From positions 17,381 through 81,380 of the forward strand of contig CAZUXY010000013.1 of NCBI GenBank assembly GCA_964624235.1: DNA of 64,000 nt, written 5' to 3'. A program made the position numbers and the translations under genes. The notes beneath the pieces were generated by a model. That model had not been told where the DNA came from. It did not search any database and saw nothing but the letters and a program-made list of their open reading frames with translations. The stretch comes from CAZUXY01 sp964624235 (GTDB lineage Bacteria; Spirochaetota; UBA4802; UBA5368). Positions 55,373-63,811 of this stretch are shown here, piece by piece (the first letter of the stretch is position 1; every line of letters begins with the position of its first letter).

Positions 55373-56695
55373 ATGAAACTGTTGACCGATTACGCTGAAG
55401 AAGGCTCGATCGCTTCCCTCAAGGCCTTCGACGATATATACAGTTATATCAACATGATACCGGCGTTGTTCTGGCGTATCGACGTGATAAAAAACCGCAT
55501 AGATTATATCAATAAATACGCGCTGCCGGGGCTCGGTGAAAATTCCACCATGATACTCAAAAACCTCGAGTTCAGCCACAAGATCATCCTCGAAGAAGAC
55601 CGTCACTTTTTCGACACCTTTCACCGGTGCATCACTGAAAGGAAACCCTCCCTGGTTGTTTTCAGGATCAAACTCTTCGACGGGACCATTCGATGGCTCA
55701 AGATGGTGGGGAATAAGGACATTTCACGCTCCAATCATTATGTGGGCTATATAATGGACATCACCGATACCGCACAGTTCATACGTTCCATCGACAACCG
55801 TGGAGCGGGCATCGCCAACAAGATCAACCTCTTTGACAACCCAATTTTTTTGATCCACTTTCATGACAAACGCATTTACGCGGGAAACACCTTTTCTTGC
55901 AAGGTTTTCGGATATTGCGAAGACCGGGTCGGCACGCTGATGCTTGACGACCTCATAGGGGATAACATGTCCCAGTACATGGACAATATCTACGAAGAGA
56001 TCATATTTTCAGGACAGTGGAAGGGAAGACTGCGGTTAAAAAAGGAAGACGGCGCGCAATTCGACGCCGAGGTAACCGTGCGGCCCCTGCATATCGAGGG
56101 TAAAAACCTCCTCTGGTTTTCAGTGTATAACCTTCCATTAATTGCCGGGAAATATGAAAACGCGGAACTCTCAGAAGCTGTCCGAAGCATCGACCTGAAA
56201 AAGATGCAGAAAGAGGTCGAAACCGCGGTGAAAAAAGGAAGCATCATTCTTCTGCTTTCGGCGATACTGGAGCATCAGCCCCTGGGAAACATGGTCAACT
56301 CAATCCTCTACTCGGATATTCATATCGACCGGGGAAGGGTCAACGTCTACGGCGCGGGCGAGCCCTTCAGTGAATTGCCTCCGGCCCAGGCATATCCCTA
56401 TGAGGGCACCATTGCGGAAAACATAGTGAATTACGGCCTGGACCATATCATAGTCGACAACACCCTGGAAAGCATCAAGCCCATAGACTGGGTGCTTTTC
56501 ATTCCCCACGGTATAAAATCATATTATGCCAAACCGTTTTACGAGAACAACGTCCTCCGCACGGTATTAATATTCTGCTCAAGCCAGCCTTCAACCTTCA
56601 ACGAATCAAATGCGGGCGCACTGCAACCCCTCTATCCGTATTTTTTAAACGGCCTGTATTCCTGGAGAAAGAAAACAACTGTTACAAAATACTGA
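55373..56695 (+). CDS. PAS-domain protein, no output kinase
   Basis: A 440-residue cytoplasmic protein. Two PAS-like domains are visible: about 25-145 (with FDGTIRWLKMVGNKDIS and GYIMDITD) and about 155-260 (FLIHFHDKRIYAGN, GRLRLKKEDGAQFDAEVT). The C-terminal 180 residues are less clear and could be a GAF-like fold (HQPLGNMVNSILYSDI to VLIFCSSQ). No kinase, cyclase or methyl-accepting domain follows, so it may bind ligands or partners only. The ATG has no clear Shine-Dalgarno site. Confidence 0.68.
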   Translation: MKLLTDYAEEGSIASLKAFDDIYSYINMIPALFWRIDVIKNRIDYINKYALPGLGENSTMILKNLEFSHKIILEEDRHFFDTFHRCITERKPSLVVFRIKLFDGTIRWLKMVGNKDISRSNHYVGYIMDITDTAQFIRSIDNRGAGIANKINLFDNPIFLIHFHDKRIYAGNTFSCKVFGYCEDRVGTLMLDDLIGDNMSQYMDNIYEEIIFSGQWKGRLRLKKEDGAQFDAEVTVRPLHIEGKNLLWFSVYNLPLIAGKYENAELSEAVRSIDLKKMQKEVETAVKKGSIILLLSAILEHQPLGNMVNSILYSDIHIDRGRVNVYGAGEPFSELPPAQAYPYEGTIAENIVNYGLDHIIVDNTLESIKPIDWVLFIPHGIKSYYAKPFYENNVLRTVLIFCSSQPSTFNESNAGALQPLYPYFLNGLYSWRKKTTVTKY

Positions 56696-56734
56696 AAAGC
56701 AGTCAATAAAACAAAAATAACTGTTTTTTATCAA

Positions 56735-56749
56735 ATTGGTAGAACCAAT
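56735..56749. promoter_or_regulatory. FadR-type operator O1
   Basis: ATTGGTAGAACCAAT, arms ATTGGT/ACCAAT around AGA. It matches the TNGTN3ACNA pattern bound by FadR-subfamily GntR proteins. It lies 129 bases upstream of the start of a FadR-type gene. Confidence 0.6.
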
Positions 56750-56844
56750 AGAACAATTATACCCGTTTTTTTAAAAAAATAATAAAAGCTGCGATTTATT
56801 ATATTGACAAATTTTTAAAATTAACGACAATAATTAAATAATGT

Positions 56845-56863
56845 TATAATTGGTTGGGCCAAT
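56845..56863 (+). promoter_or_regulatory. -10 box overlapping operator O2
   Basis: TATAAT (56845-56850) is followed by ATTGGTTGGGCCAAT (56849-56863), an imperfect copy of O1. The -35 is either TTAACG (56821-56826, spacer 18) or less likely TTGACA (56804-56809). The ATG is at 56864, so a start 7 bases after the -10 gives an almost leaderless message. A bound repressor would block this promoter. Confidence 0.5.
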
Positions 56864-57589
56864 ATGGATCAAATTAATCAGATTCAGGCAATTCCTTCGA
56901 AAATTCTGCACTATATACACATAAAAAAACTGGATAAAGGATCACTACTACCACCTGAAAGAAAATTCGCCGCCATTCTGTCCACCAGCCGCAATTCCAT
57001 CCGTGAGGCCCTTCGAATTCTGGAAACCCGCGGTATCGTTGAAATTAAAAGGGGGAGCGGATGCTACGTAAAAGATTTAACCGACGAATGGTTGTACGCT
57101 ACCGACGGAAAAGCTCTCCCCGACCAGGGTCTGCTGGTACATCAGATCGAGGCAAGGCTGGCACTCGAGCCCCGTATAGTGCAGCTCGCCATTGAACGTA
57201 TTCAGAAAAAAGAACTGGAACACCTTGAGAAAACCGTCATTCGCCTGAGCGCGGCCTTTCTCGCCAGGGACCTGTCTTCAATAATAACCGAAGACAACCG
57301 TTTCCGTATGATAATCGCGCAATGCACCAGGAACCCCATCATTTCAAAGATGGTCAAACAGCTCGAAACCAGCGCCACCGGTCTCTGGGAACTGATTACA
57401 GAATTCCCCAAGGACAATATCGACAGTATCTTTGCGGGGTATGTAAAGATACTGCAGAGCATACAAAACCGCGACCCTGAAAACGCGCGGAAGAACATAG
57501 AGGCCCATATACTCGAACTGTTCAGACTCATCACGAACGCATCCAGCAGAAAACCGCTGTCAGTTAAATCCGTGTTCCCGGAGGAGTAA
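56864..57589 (+). CDS. FadR-type GntR regulator
   Basis: A 241-residue regulator. The N-terminal winged helix reads GSLLPPERKFAAILSTSRNSIREALRILETRGIVEIKRGSGCYV. The C-terminal part is the all-helical FCD domain. It has two likely operators of its own and starts the cassette of membrane, MBL and lipoprotein genes. It probably senses the substrate of that set. The gene ends 4 bases before the next start, so both are on one transcript. Confidence 0.85.
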   Translation: MDQINQIQAIPSKILHYIHIKKLDKGSLLPPERKFAAILSTSRNSIREALRILETRGIVEIKRGSGCYVKDLTDEWLYATDGKALPDQGLLVHQIEARLALEPRIVQLAIERIQKKELEHLEKTVIRLSAAFLARDLSSIITEDNRFRMIIAQCTRNPIISKMVKQLETSATGLWELITEFPKDNIDSIFAGYVKILQSIQNRDPENARKNIEAHILELFRLITNASSRKPLSVKSVFPEE

Positions 57590-57593
57590 CACC

Positions 57594-57884
57594 ATGTACA
57601 CCCGCAGGGGTCTGTTTACCAGGCTGGTCCGGCGTGACCGCGAACCCGATGAAGAGCCTCGCTCAGTGAAAAATGACTTTCCATCGCCCTGCCCTTTTCC
57701 CGAAATCCCCGAACTGACCGATGAATGGATTCTCTATGAAGCCATGCGGCTCGGTATCGATCCGTCGACCGAAACCGTCGAAAACCTGCGTCATGCGCTC
57801 CTGACCGCCATGGCGCGACAGAAACCCCGTACCGGCACCCGATCCCGTAAATCGACAAAAAAACGAAATACGGGCAAAGGATAA
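57594..57884 (+). CDS. Small basic protein of the MBL cassette
   Basis: A 96-residue protein with a basic C-terminal tail (RQKPRTGTRSRKSTKKRNTGKG) and a central acidic ELTDEWILYEAMRLGID part. No membrane helix or signal. GGAGTAAC lies before the ATG. It might bind nucleic acid or the membrane through its tail. I do not recognise it; it lies 19 bases upstream of the membrane protein gene. Confidence 0.6.
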   Translation: MYTRRGLFTRLVRRDREPDEEPRSVKNDFPSPCPFPEIPELTDEWILYEAMRLGIDPSTETVENLRHALLTAMARQKPRTGTRSRKSTKKRNTGKG

Positions 57885-57903
57885 AAAAACGAAGGAGGAT
57901 ACC

Positions 57904-59319
57904 ATGGAGCTTTACGGTACCAACTATCTTGAAGAGCGCAAGCTCGTCAAAAGGTGGAAGGGGCCGATACCGGCCCTCGTCAGCCTGGTGTTCACGCTTG
58001 TCGTCTTTTACGTAACCTGGTGGATATTCCAGGACCCCCGCGGGGTTATGAGAATGTATACACCCTATGTCGGTTACATGTACACCCGGTGGTGGCTGAT
58101 TGTTCTCATCTGGATGGTCTATCTGTTCAATTACTGGCCTTTTAAAAGGGCATGGCTCGAGAATACCCATCCCCTGATGAAAGGCGCAGTGCTTACGGTT
58201 ATTTCGGTTGTGCTGCTGGTAGCGCTCATCAAGGTCTTTTTCGAGGGGATACTCGGCAACTTCGGCCTAGCGTATTTCAATCCCGCCCGGTTGACGAAAC
58301 TCCCGGGGGTGACCGAGTTTTTTGCCATCGAGTACGCCGCCCTCGCCTGCCTCATGTTCGCCGCGATCGCCTCGTGGCTGAGCCCCTCATGGGTCGTCGC
58401 CTGTGAAGAGGCGCCCTGGAAGAGCCTGAACCAGCCCGCCAAAGGGGTGAGCATGTGGATTGTGACATTCTTCCTCAGCACCATAGTATATTTCGTCACC
58501 ATGCATCCCCACATGGGGATACTCTATTACCCGTGGCAGTATTTCGCGTCCATCGCGCCCCCTTACTGGGAAAAGTTCGCCAATACCGTGTCGGGCAATT
58601 TCCATGTATCGTGGATCATGTGCTGTACGGTGACCGTATGGCTCGTTGAGACCATCTGGGAGCGCTACCCCTTCAATCTCATCCGCAACGCGACGGCCCG
58701 CCGACTTACGGCGTTTTTCGGCATCATCGCCATCGCCTTCGCCATACACTTTTTCCTGTACTTCGCGCAGGAAATCACCTGGGGTGAGGCCATAAGGGGC
58801 ACCCGCCGCGACGCCGCCCCCGACTGGCGCTGGCTGCATGTAGGAGAGACGGCCGTATTCTTCCTGGTGCCCGCGCTGTTCCTGAAATTCTATGTGGGCA
58901 ACTGGCCGACCAAATACAGCATGCCGGTGAACGTGCTTGTGCGCACCGGTATAATGATCGTCGCCGGAATGCTGCTGTATATGTTTTACTATAAAACATC
59001 ACATCTGTTCCTCGGGACCCAGAAAGGGTTTTCACACCCGCAGCAGTTCCCCATGATTCCCACGATCTGGCTCATCGACATATGGCTGGTGCATCACTGG
59101 TTCATGGACAACTGGCCCGGGTGGAAGATGGTTCCCAAGACCTCTGAGGAGATCGCCAAAGATCATGCCGAGGAAAAGGCGAAGGTTGATGATGTTAAAT
59201 GGTCTCCTTCCCTCAAATGGGGCCTGGGCGCCGGTATAGTGGGGGGCATCGTGCTCTATTTTCTGGTAATCCTGATTCTTCCCGTCCTTCACAAAGCCAT
59301 CACCCTGGTGAAGGGTTGA
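57904..59319 (+). CDS. Trp-rich integral membrane protein, ~11 helices
   Basis: A 471-residue inner-membrane protein with about eleven helices. Trp, Tyr and His are strikingly frequent near helix ends (WWIF, RWWLIVLIWMVYLFNYWPF, WLVHHWFMDNWPGW), which could bind a metal or haem, or line an aromatic pocket. A strong AAGGAGG site precedes the ATG. It is between a FadR-type regulator and a secreted MBL protein. I know no family for it; it may be a transporter or a membrane enzyme acting with the MBL protein. Confidence 0.7.
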   Translation: MELYGTNYLEERKLVKRWKGPIPALVSLVFTLVVFYVTWWIFQDPRGVMRMYTPYVGYMYTRWWLIVLIWMVYLFNYWPFKRAWLENTHPLMKGAVLTVISVVLLVALIKVFFEGILGNFGLAYFNPARLTKLPGVTEFFAIEYAALACLMFAAIASWLSPSWVVACEEAPWKSLNQPAKGVSMWIVTFFLSTIVYFVTMHPHMGILYYPWQYFASIAPPYWEKFANTVSGNFHVSWIMCCTVTVWLVETIWERYPFNLIRNATARRLTAFFGIIAIAFAIHFFLYFAQEITWGEAIRGTRRDAAPDWRWLHVGETAVFFLVPALFLKFYVGNWPTKYSMPVNVLVRTGIMIVAGMLLYMFYYKTSHLFLGTQKGFSHPQQFPMIPTIWLIDIWLVHHWFMDNWPGWKMVPKTSEEIAKDHAEEKAKVDDVKWSPSLKWGLGAGIVGGIVLYFLVILILPVLHKAITLVKG

Positions 59320-59349
59320 TACTGACATAATACTTATAAGGAGGATATC

Positions 59350-60510
59350 ATGTCAGACGAAAAAATAAGCAGAAAAGATTTCATAAAAGGAGCGGCCATG
59401 GGGGTTGCCGGCGGTTCTCTGCTGGCTATGGGGGTCTATTCGTATTCCCCCATGCGCAAAGCCCATTTCACGAAGAAAACCCGGAAGCTCCAGGATATCG
59501 GAGTATGCAAAAGCGTTAAAGTCACCAATATAACCGAAACCAGCTGGTTCGACAACGCCACCCTCATGGGGGATATAAAAAAAGCGGGCGGCCTGCTGGT
59601 CAGTCAGTATGACTACAACTGGCCGCCCTTTGGAAACGGAAAAGGCATCGGAAAAGGATCATACAAGGAGGGCATCGCCAAGATCAAGCATCTTCTGCCC
59701 AATAATCTCGAAGAGGCCTGGCGCATCACCGAAAAGCTTTCGGTGAACCCGAAAAACGCGGGAGGTTTTGCGGCACTTATCGAGGTCGAGGAAATGAACG
59801 GCAGGAAACGCAAGTTCCTTCTAGATTCCGGGTGGTCTTACACATGGATGGATGAGTGTTTCAAGCGTGAAGGCATCGATAAAATGCTGAGGAGCGGAGA
59901 GATCGAGGCGCTTTTCATTTCCCATGAACACTTTGACCACTACTGGGGTCTCCCGGCAACACTCAAATACAACCCCAACATCACCATGTACATTCCCAAG
60001 GGTTTTTACCCTGAAGGGCAGCAGTATCTGAAAGACGCCGGTCACCGGGGCAAGGTGATCACGGTGCAACCCGGGTTGCAGAAGGTAATACCGGGCTTCG
60101 CCTCCTTTGTATTCGCCATTCCCATCATCTGCCGGGTTTACGGCGAACAGTCGCTGTATTTCAACGTGAAAGACAAAGGGCTGGTCAGCGTGACCGGCTG
60201 CTGCCACCAGAGCATCATCCAGTTTGCCGAAACGGCATACAATGAAATAAAGTACGAAAACGACAAGCTCCACGGCGTTTACGGAGGTTTGCACGTATCG
60301 CCCTTCGAAGACTGGGACCCCAAGTATGACGACCTGGTTATTTCCCTCGGGAAATATAAATTCGAGAAAATCGGTTGCAATCACTGCACCGGTATAGTCT
60401 GCGCGAAAAAATTCATCGAAGCGAAATACCCGGTTATCAGGGGTACGGCGAAGTTCCGTTCAAAGGACACCGCCTATCTGGGCAACGGGGATATAATCAA
60501 GTTCGGATAA
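59350..60510 (+). CDS. Tat-like exported MBL-fold hydrolase
   Basis: A 386-residue protein. The N-terminus SRKDFIKGAAMGVAGGSLLAM resembles a twin-arginine signal with Arg-Lys in place of Arg-Arg. The fold is metallo-beta-lactamase: HEHFDH at 192-197, a CCHQS turn near 285, H315 and NHCTG at 344-348. The NHCTG element resembles members near the RFAP-synthase-like (DHPS-like) branch. It would act outside the cytoplasm, beside the Trp-rich membrane protein. GGAGG precedes the ATG. The substrate is unknown. Confidence 0.8.
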   Translation: MSDEKISRKDFIKGAAMGVAGGSLLAMGVYSYSPMRKAHFTKKTRKLQDIGVCKSVKVTNITETSWFDNATLMGDIKKAGGLLVSQYDYNWPPFGNGKGIGKGSYKEGIAKIKHLLPNNLEEAWRITEKLSVNPKNAGGFAALIEVEEMNGRKRKFLLDSGWSYTWMDECFKREGIDKMLRSGEIEALFISHEHFDHYWGLPATLKYNPNITMYIPKGFYPEGQQYLKDAGHRGKVITVQPGLQKVIPGFASFVFAIPIICRVYGEQSLYFNVKDKGLVSVTGCCHQSIIQFAETAYNEIKYENDKLHGVYGGLHVSPFEDWDPKYDDLVISLGKYKFEKIGCNHCTGIVCAKKFIEAKYPVIRGTAKFRSKDTAYLGNGDIIKFG

Positions 60511-60524
60511 GCATTACATCTTAC

Positions 60525-60558
60525 ATCCCCCGGGGGACCCCCTCTTCCCCCGGGGGAT
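60525..60558. repeat. Double CCCCCGGGGG hairpin
   Basis: ATCCCCCGGGGGA (60525-60537) and TCCCCCGGGGGAT (60546-60558) pair as a perfect 13-bp stem with an 8-nt loop; each half is itself near-palindromic. No T-run follows directly. Placed between the MBL gene and the lipoprotein gene, it may stabilise or partly end the transcript. Confidence 0.6.
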
Positions 60559-60583
60559 TATTAATTACGCAGGGAGGTTCAAC

Positions 60584-60964
60584 ATGAGGAAATCGTTAAT
60601 AATCCTTTCAGCACTGCTGGTCATTACGGCAGGGTGCGGCAAACAGGGAGTGCTTCCTGAAATGAAGGAGTTCATCAACTCCTTCCAGTCTGAAAAAATG
60701 ATGACCGCGGTAATAGCGAAATACGCGTCCAAACCGGATATTGTTCCGGATGCATTGCGCGGTTGTACGCTTTCAAAACCACTGGTTGTAAAAACAGAAA
60801 AGAAAAACGGAACCGTCATCTACACCTGCGAAACCAAAGTATTGAAATGCGAGCGATCAGAGACCGCAGTGGGGACAACACGTGTCTTCACCATAGGCTG
60901 GGAAAAAGGAAAAATAGTTTCTTTTGAATGCAAAGGTCCGAAAAGCGGAAAGGTCGAATACTGA
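60584..60964 (+). CDS. Small lipoprotein of the MBL cassette
   Basis: A 126-residue lipoprotein, signal MRKSLIILSALLVITAGC. The mature part is strand-rich with four further cysteines (RGCTL, YTCE, LKCE, FECK) that could form two disulphides. AGGGAGG precedes the ATG. It follows the MBL gene and ends just before a strong terminator, so it is the last gene of the cassette. Family unknown. Confidence 0.7.
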   Translation: MRKSLIILSALLVITAGCGKQGVLPEMKEFINSFQSEKMMTAVIAKYASKPDIVPDALRGCTLSKPLVVKTEKKNGTVIYTCETKVLKCERSETAVGTTRVFTIGWEKGKIVSFECKGPKSGKVEY

Positions 60965-60977
60965 CATCCTACCCCCC

Positions 60978-61026
60978 GGGGCAGGGTGTGACGGTGGTAT
61001 GCCGTTTTGACCTGCCCTGTTTTTTT
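60978..61026 (+). terminator. Terminator of the MBL cassette
   Basis: GGGCAGG (60979-60985) pairs with CCTGCCC (61011-61017), with an inner loop, followed by seven T at 61020-61026. It ends the operon that starts at 56864. Confidence 0.7.
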
Positions 61027-61089
61027 CATCTTGATTACAGGAAACAATGACACTATATTGACCTTACAGCACCACACGGCGGATACGGT

Positions 61090-62928
61090 ATGACCATCGA
61101 TAAGCTTTTCCCCGCGGGTATAAAACCCGAAAGCCCCGACGACATTCCGGTACTGTTGAATAATATCATCATTATGGTGAATTTTTTGCCCGGTGTCCGG
61201 AGACGGCTGCGCTGGCGTGGGGTATATCGCATTCCCGGCGACAGAGAATGCTGGACGATCAAAACAGGTGATTATCCGGGAATATTCGGAATCATGTATA
61301 ACACCGGGTTTCCGCATCACGGCTGGATTTCAGGATTGTTTCATCTCTATTATTTCCCGGCACCTGACGATCCCCTGCTCGATTTATATTCAATCAATGC
61401 CGCGCTCATGTCTCAACGGATCGACTATCTAGCCATGGTGAGGGAGTTTACCAGCCACCCGGGGATGGAGGAGTACTTCCACATCGGATGCTTAACTGTC
61501 ATGTTATCTCATGATGGAAGATCACTGATCCTTGGCGTCGACGGGCAGTCCCGCATGCGGATACAATCAGTCGACGGGGTCTACGCAACCGTCAATGGCG
61601 CCCAAAGGCAGCTTATAGCACCAGGGGAAATGGAACAGGACATTCCGTCGTATGACCTGTTTTTCACACTTTTTGAAACCATCGCATCGAGTGTTACCTA
61701 TCTTGCCGATGATACGCCCTGCGGATTCATGAAGGGCGAGGGCGAGGGTTTGCTTACCCGTTACCGATCTAACGGCTCCCTTCTTCATGAAAAATCAACT
61801 GACACCAGCCGGATTTCCCTGATTGCAGCCTACGGCGACGAGGTTTCGTGTCGTGCGTTCATAACCGATACGATAAACGGTTCAGATACGGGATTCACCA
61901 GTACTCAGTGGTACCGCTCGGAAAACCCGGTCCCGCGTCCTCTCGATACCGCAACCTGGTGGACAACGGCGGAAAAGCTGAACGAAAAAGGAACCTCGGC
62001 GGATGGAAAGCTTTCCCTCCCTCCGCTGATTATCCTTACAGGTTTTCTCGGATCCGGCAAAACCAGTTTCATCAAACATTTCACCGAACACCAGATGCAA
62101 AAGCACCGTCTGACCGCAGTTATCCAGAACGAGATCGGTAAAACCGGACTCGACGGTAAGCTTCTCTCTGAGGAATGCGCCGTTGTTGAAATGGATGAGG
62201 GCTGCGTGTGCTGCTCCCTGGCGGGCAACCTGCGGCTGGGCATGGCAAAAGTAATGGAGGAATTCGACCCGGATTTCATAATACTGGAAACCACGGGTGC
62301 GGCCAACCCGATGAACCTGTTGGATGAACTCGACGACATCAGTGACATCGTTCGACTTGATTCGATTGTTACCATGCTCGATGCCGAAAACATCATGGAT
62401 ATTCTTGAAAAATTCACGGTCGCGGCGGATCAGATCAAAGCCGCCGATATCGTAATGATCAACAAGAGGGACCTAGTTGATGAGATTGCCGTTGAACGTA
62501 TTATAAGCAGAATCGAGGAAATAAATCCCGGAACCCTAATCTTCGAAACAACAGACGGAAACATCAATCCCTTCCAGCTCTTTGACGAAGGAGTCGACGA
62601 AGGATTCACCAAAAAAACGGTTGCAGACCATAAAAACCACCATACCCACGTTCATGATAACCTTAGCGCTCACACCATCGTCTTCAGTTCCCCTGTGGAC
62701 CGGAATAAATTTGTTCAACACATTGAAACCGTACCTCCGGGTGTTTTCCGAATAAAAGGAGTGGTCCGGTTTTCCGGCGATGACCAGCCCTGGGTGATAC
62801 AGTACGTCGGAAAACGCTATACTATTGAAAGGTACACTTCCCGCGATACCGTCGATTCTTTCATCACCATAATCGGGAAAAACCTCGACGAGGAAATTCT
62901 CAACACTCACTTCAACCGGTTTTCATGA
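61090..62928 (+). CDS. CobW-type GTPase with N-terminal extension
   Basis: A 612-residue protein. Residues about 312-612 are a COG0523/CobW GTPase: P-loop GFLGSGKT (318-325), metal-binding CVCC (372-375), NKRD (458-461), a His-rich linker HKNHHTHVHD and the CobW C-terminal domain. These proteins insert or deliver zinc, cobalt or other metals. Residues 1-310 have no family I know, with several His, Cys and Trp residues. This size is nearly twice the usual COG0523 protein. The extension may be the metal target or a sensor; that is inference. Confidence 0.8.
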   Translation: MTIDKLFPAGIKPESPDDIPVLLNNIIIMVNFLPGVRRRLRWRGVYRIPGDRECWTIKTGDYPGIFGIMYNTGFPHHGWISGLFHLYYFPAPDDPLLDLYSINAALMSQRIDYLAMVREFTSHPGMEEYFHIGCLTVMLSHDGRSLILGVDGQSRMRIQSVDGVYATVNGAQRQLIAPGEMEQDIPSYDLFFTLFETIASSVTYLADDTPCGFMKGEGEGLLTRYRSNGSLLHEKSTDTSRISLIAAYGDEVSCRAFITDTINGSDTGFTSTQWYRSENPVPRPLDTATWWTTAEKLNEKGTSADGKLSLPPLIILTGFLGSGKTSFIKHFTEHQMQKHRLTAVIQNEIGKTGLDGKLLSEECAVVEMDEGCVCCSLAGNLRLGMAKVMEEFDPDFIILETTGAANPMNLLDELDDISDIVRLDSIVTMLDAENIMDILEKFTVAADQIKAADIVMINKRDLVDEIAVERIISRIEEINPGTLIFETTDGNINPFQLFDEGVDEGFTKKTVADHKNHHTHVHDNLSAHTIVFSSPVDRNKFVQHIETVPPGVFRIKGVVRFSGDDQPWVIQYVGKRYTIERYTSRDTVDSFITIIGKNLDEEILNTHFNRFS

Positions 62929-63135
62929 GTAAAAAGAAGTCAGCCGGCTCCCCCTCGCGAGCGTCATCAGTGAGAACCTTCACCTTCGCGACATCAATTT
63001 CTTCTTTTCAATTATACTCCTTGACTTTGACCATTGTACGGATATACTCCGGGAATCACCAGGAGGGCTCGTTATTCAGTCGTCGGTTTATTCCTGTCTA
63101 ATTCTCCAAAAACATTAACCTTAAGGAGTAACCAC

Positions 63136-63711
63136 ATGAAAAAAACACTCGCAGCATGTTTAGTTTTGTTGTTTTCAGTCGGTACGGCAAGTTCAATAAA
63201 GGCACAGCAGGGCGGCGCGGGCAATTACAATGCCAACGCCCAACTGCTTCAAGGGGTAAGCGAGGGAAATCTACCCAAAGTAAAACAGGCACTTAAAAAC
63301 AAAGCGGACATCAACACCCGGCAAAATTCCACACACCCTCCCCTGATGTTCGCGATTATAGCCGGCCACGAGGAGATAGCTAAGTTCCTAATCACATCAG
63401 GTGCGGATGTAAACGCGAAGACCGCCAGGGGCACCACAGCTCTTATGCTTGCGGCAAAGAAGAGCAGTCCCGAAGTGGTAAAGATGCTTATTAAATCAAA
63501 GTCCGACGTCAACGCAAGAACTAATGCCGGCTTTACAGCCCTTATGGTCGCATCCGAAAAGGGACGCATGGAAGTAGTGAAGATTTTGCTGCAGGCGAAA
63601 GCGGATGTGAATGCAAAAACCAACGATGGCAGAACCCCCTTGTCACAGGCCAAGAATAACGGCCATGCGGAAATAGTTACGATTTTAACAAAAGCAGGAG
63701 CACGGGAGTAA
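63136..63711 (+). CDS. Secreted ankyrin-repeat protein
   Basis: A 191-residue protein with signal peptide MKKTLAACLVLLFSVGTASSIKAQ and five ankyrin repeats (ADINTRQNSTHPPLMFAI, ADVNAKTARGTTALMLAA and so on), ending KAGARE. AAGGAGT precedes ATG 63136. It is a paralogue of the protein at 50586. Ankyrin proteins in the periplasm bind other proteins; relatives are linked with catalase or toxin protection, but nothing here shows which. Confidence 0.83.
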   Translation: MKKTLAACLVLLFSVGTASSIKAQQGGAGNYNANAQLLQGVSEGNLPKVKQALKNKADINTRQNSTHPPLMFAIIAGHEEIAKFLITSGADVNAKTARGTTALMLAAKKSSPEVVKMLIKSKSDVNARTNAGFTALMVASEKGRMEVVKILLQAKADVNAKTNDGRTPLSQAKNNGHAEIVTILTKAGARE

Positions 63712-63785
63712 TTATCGACCCTGCCGGGCCTGCTGTTGCGTCCTGATTCAGAAAGTACATACAAACTCATTATTAATGTAAAAAA

Positions 63786-63805
63786 GCCCAAGCTTACGCT
63801 TGGGC
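63786..63805. terminator. Bidirectional terminator beside 23S rRNA
   Basis: GCCCAAGC (63786-63793) and GCTTGGGC (63798-63805) with loop TTAC, flanked by five A on the left and five T on the right. It serves the ankyrin gene on the plus strand and the ribosomal RNA on the minus strand. Confidence 0.85.
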
Positions 63806-63811
63806 TTTTTA

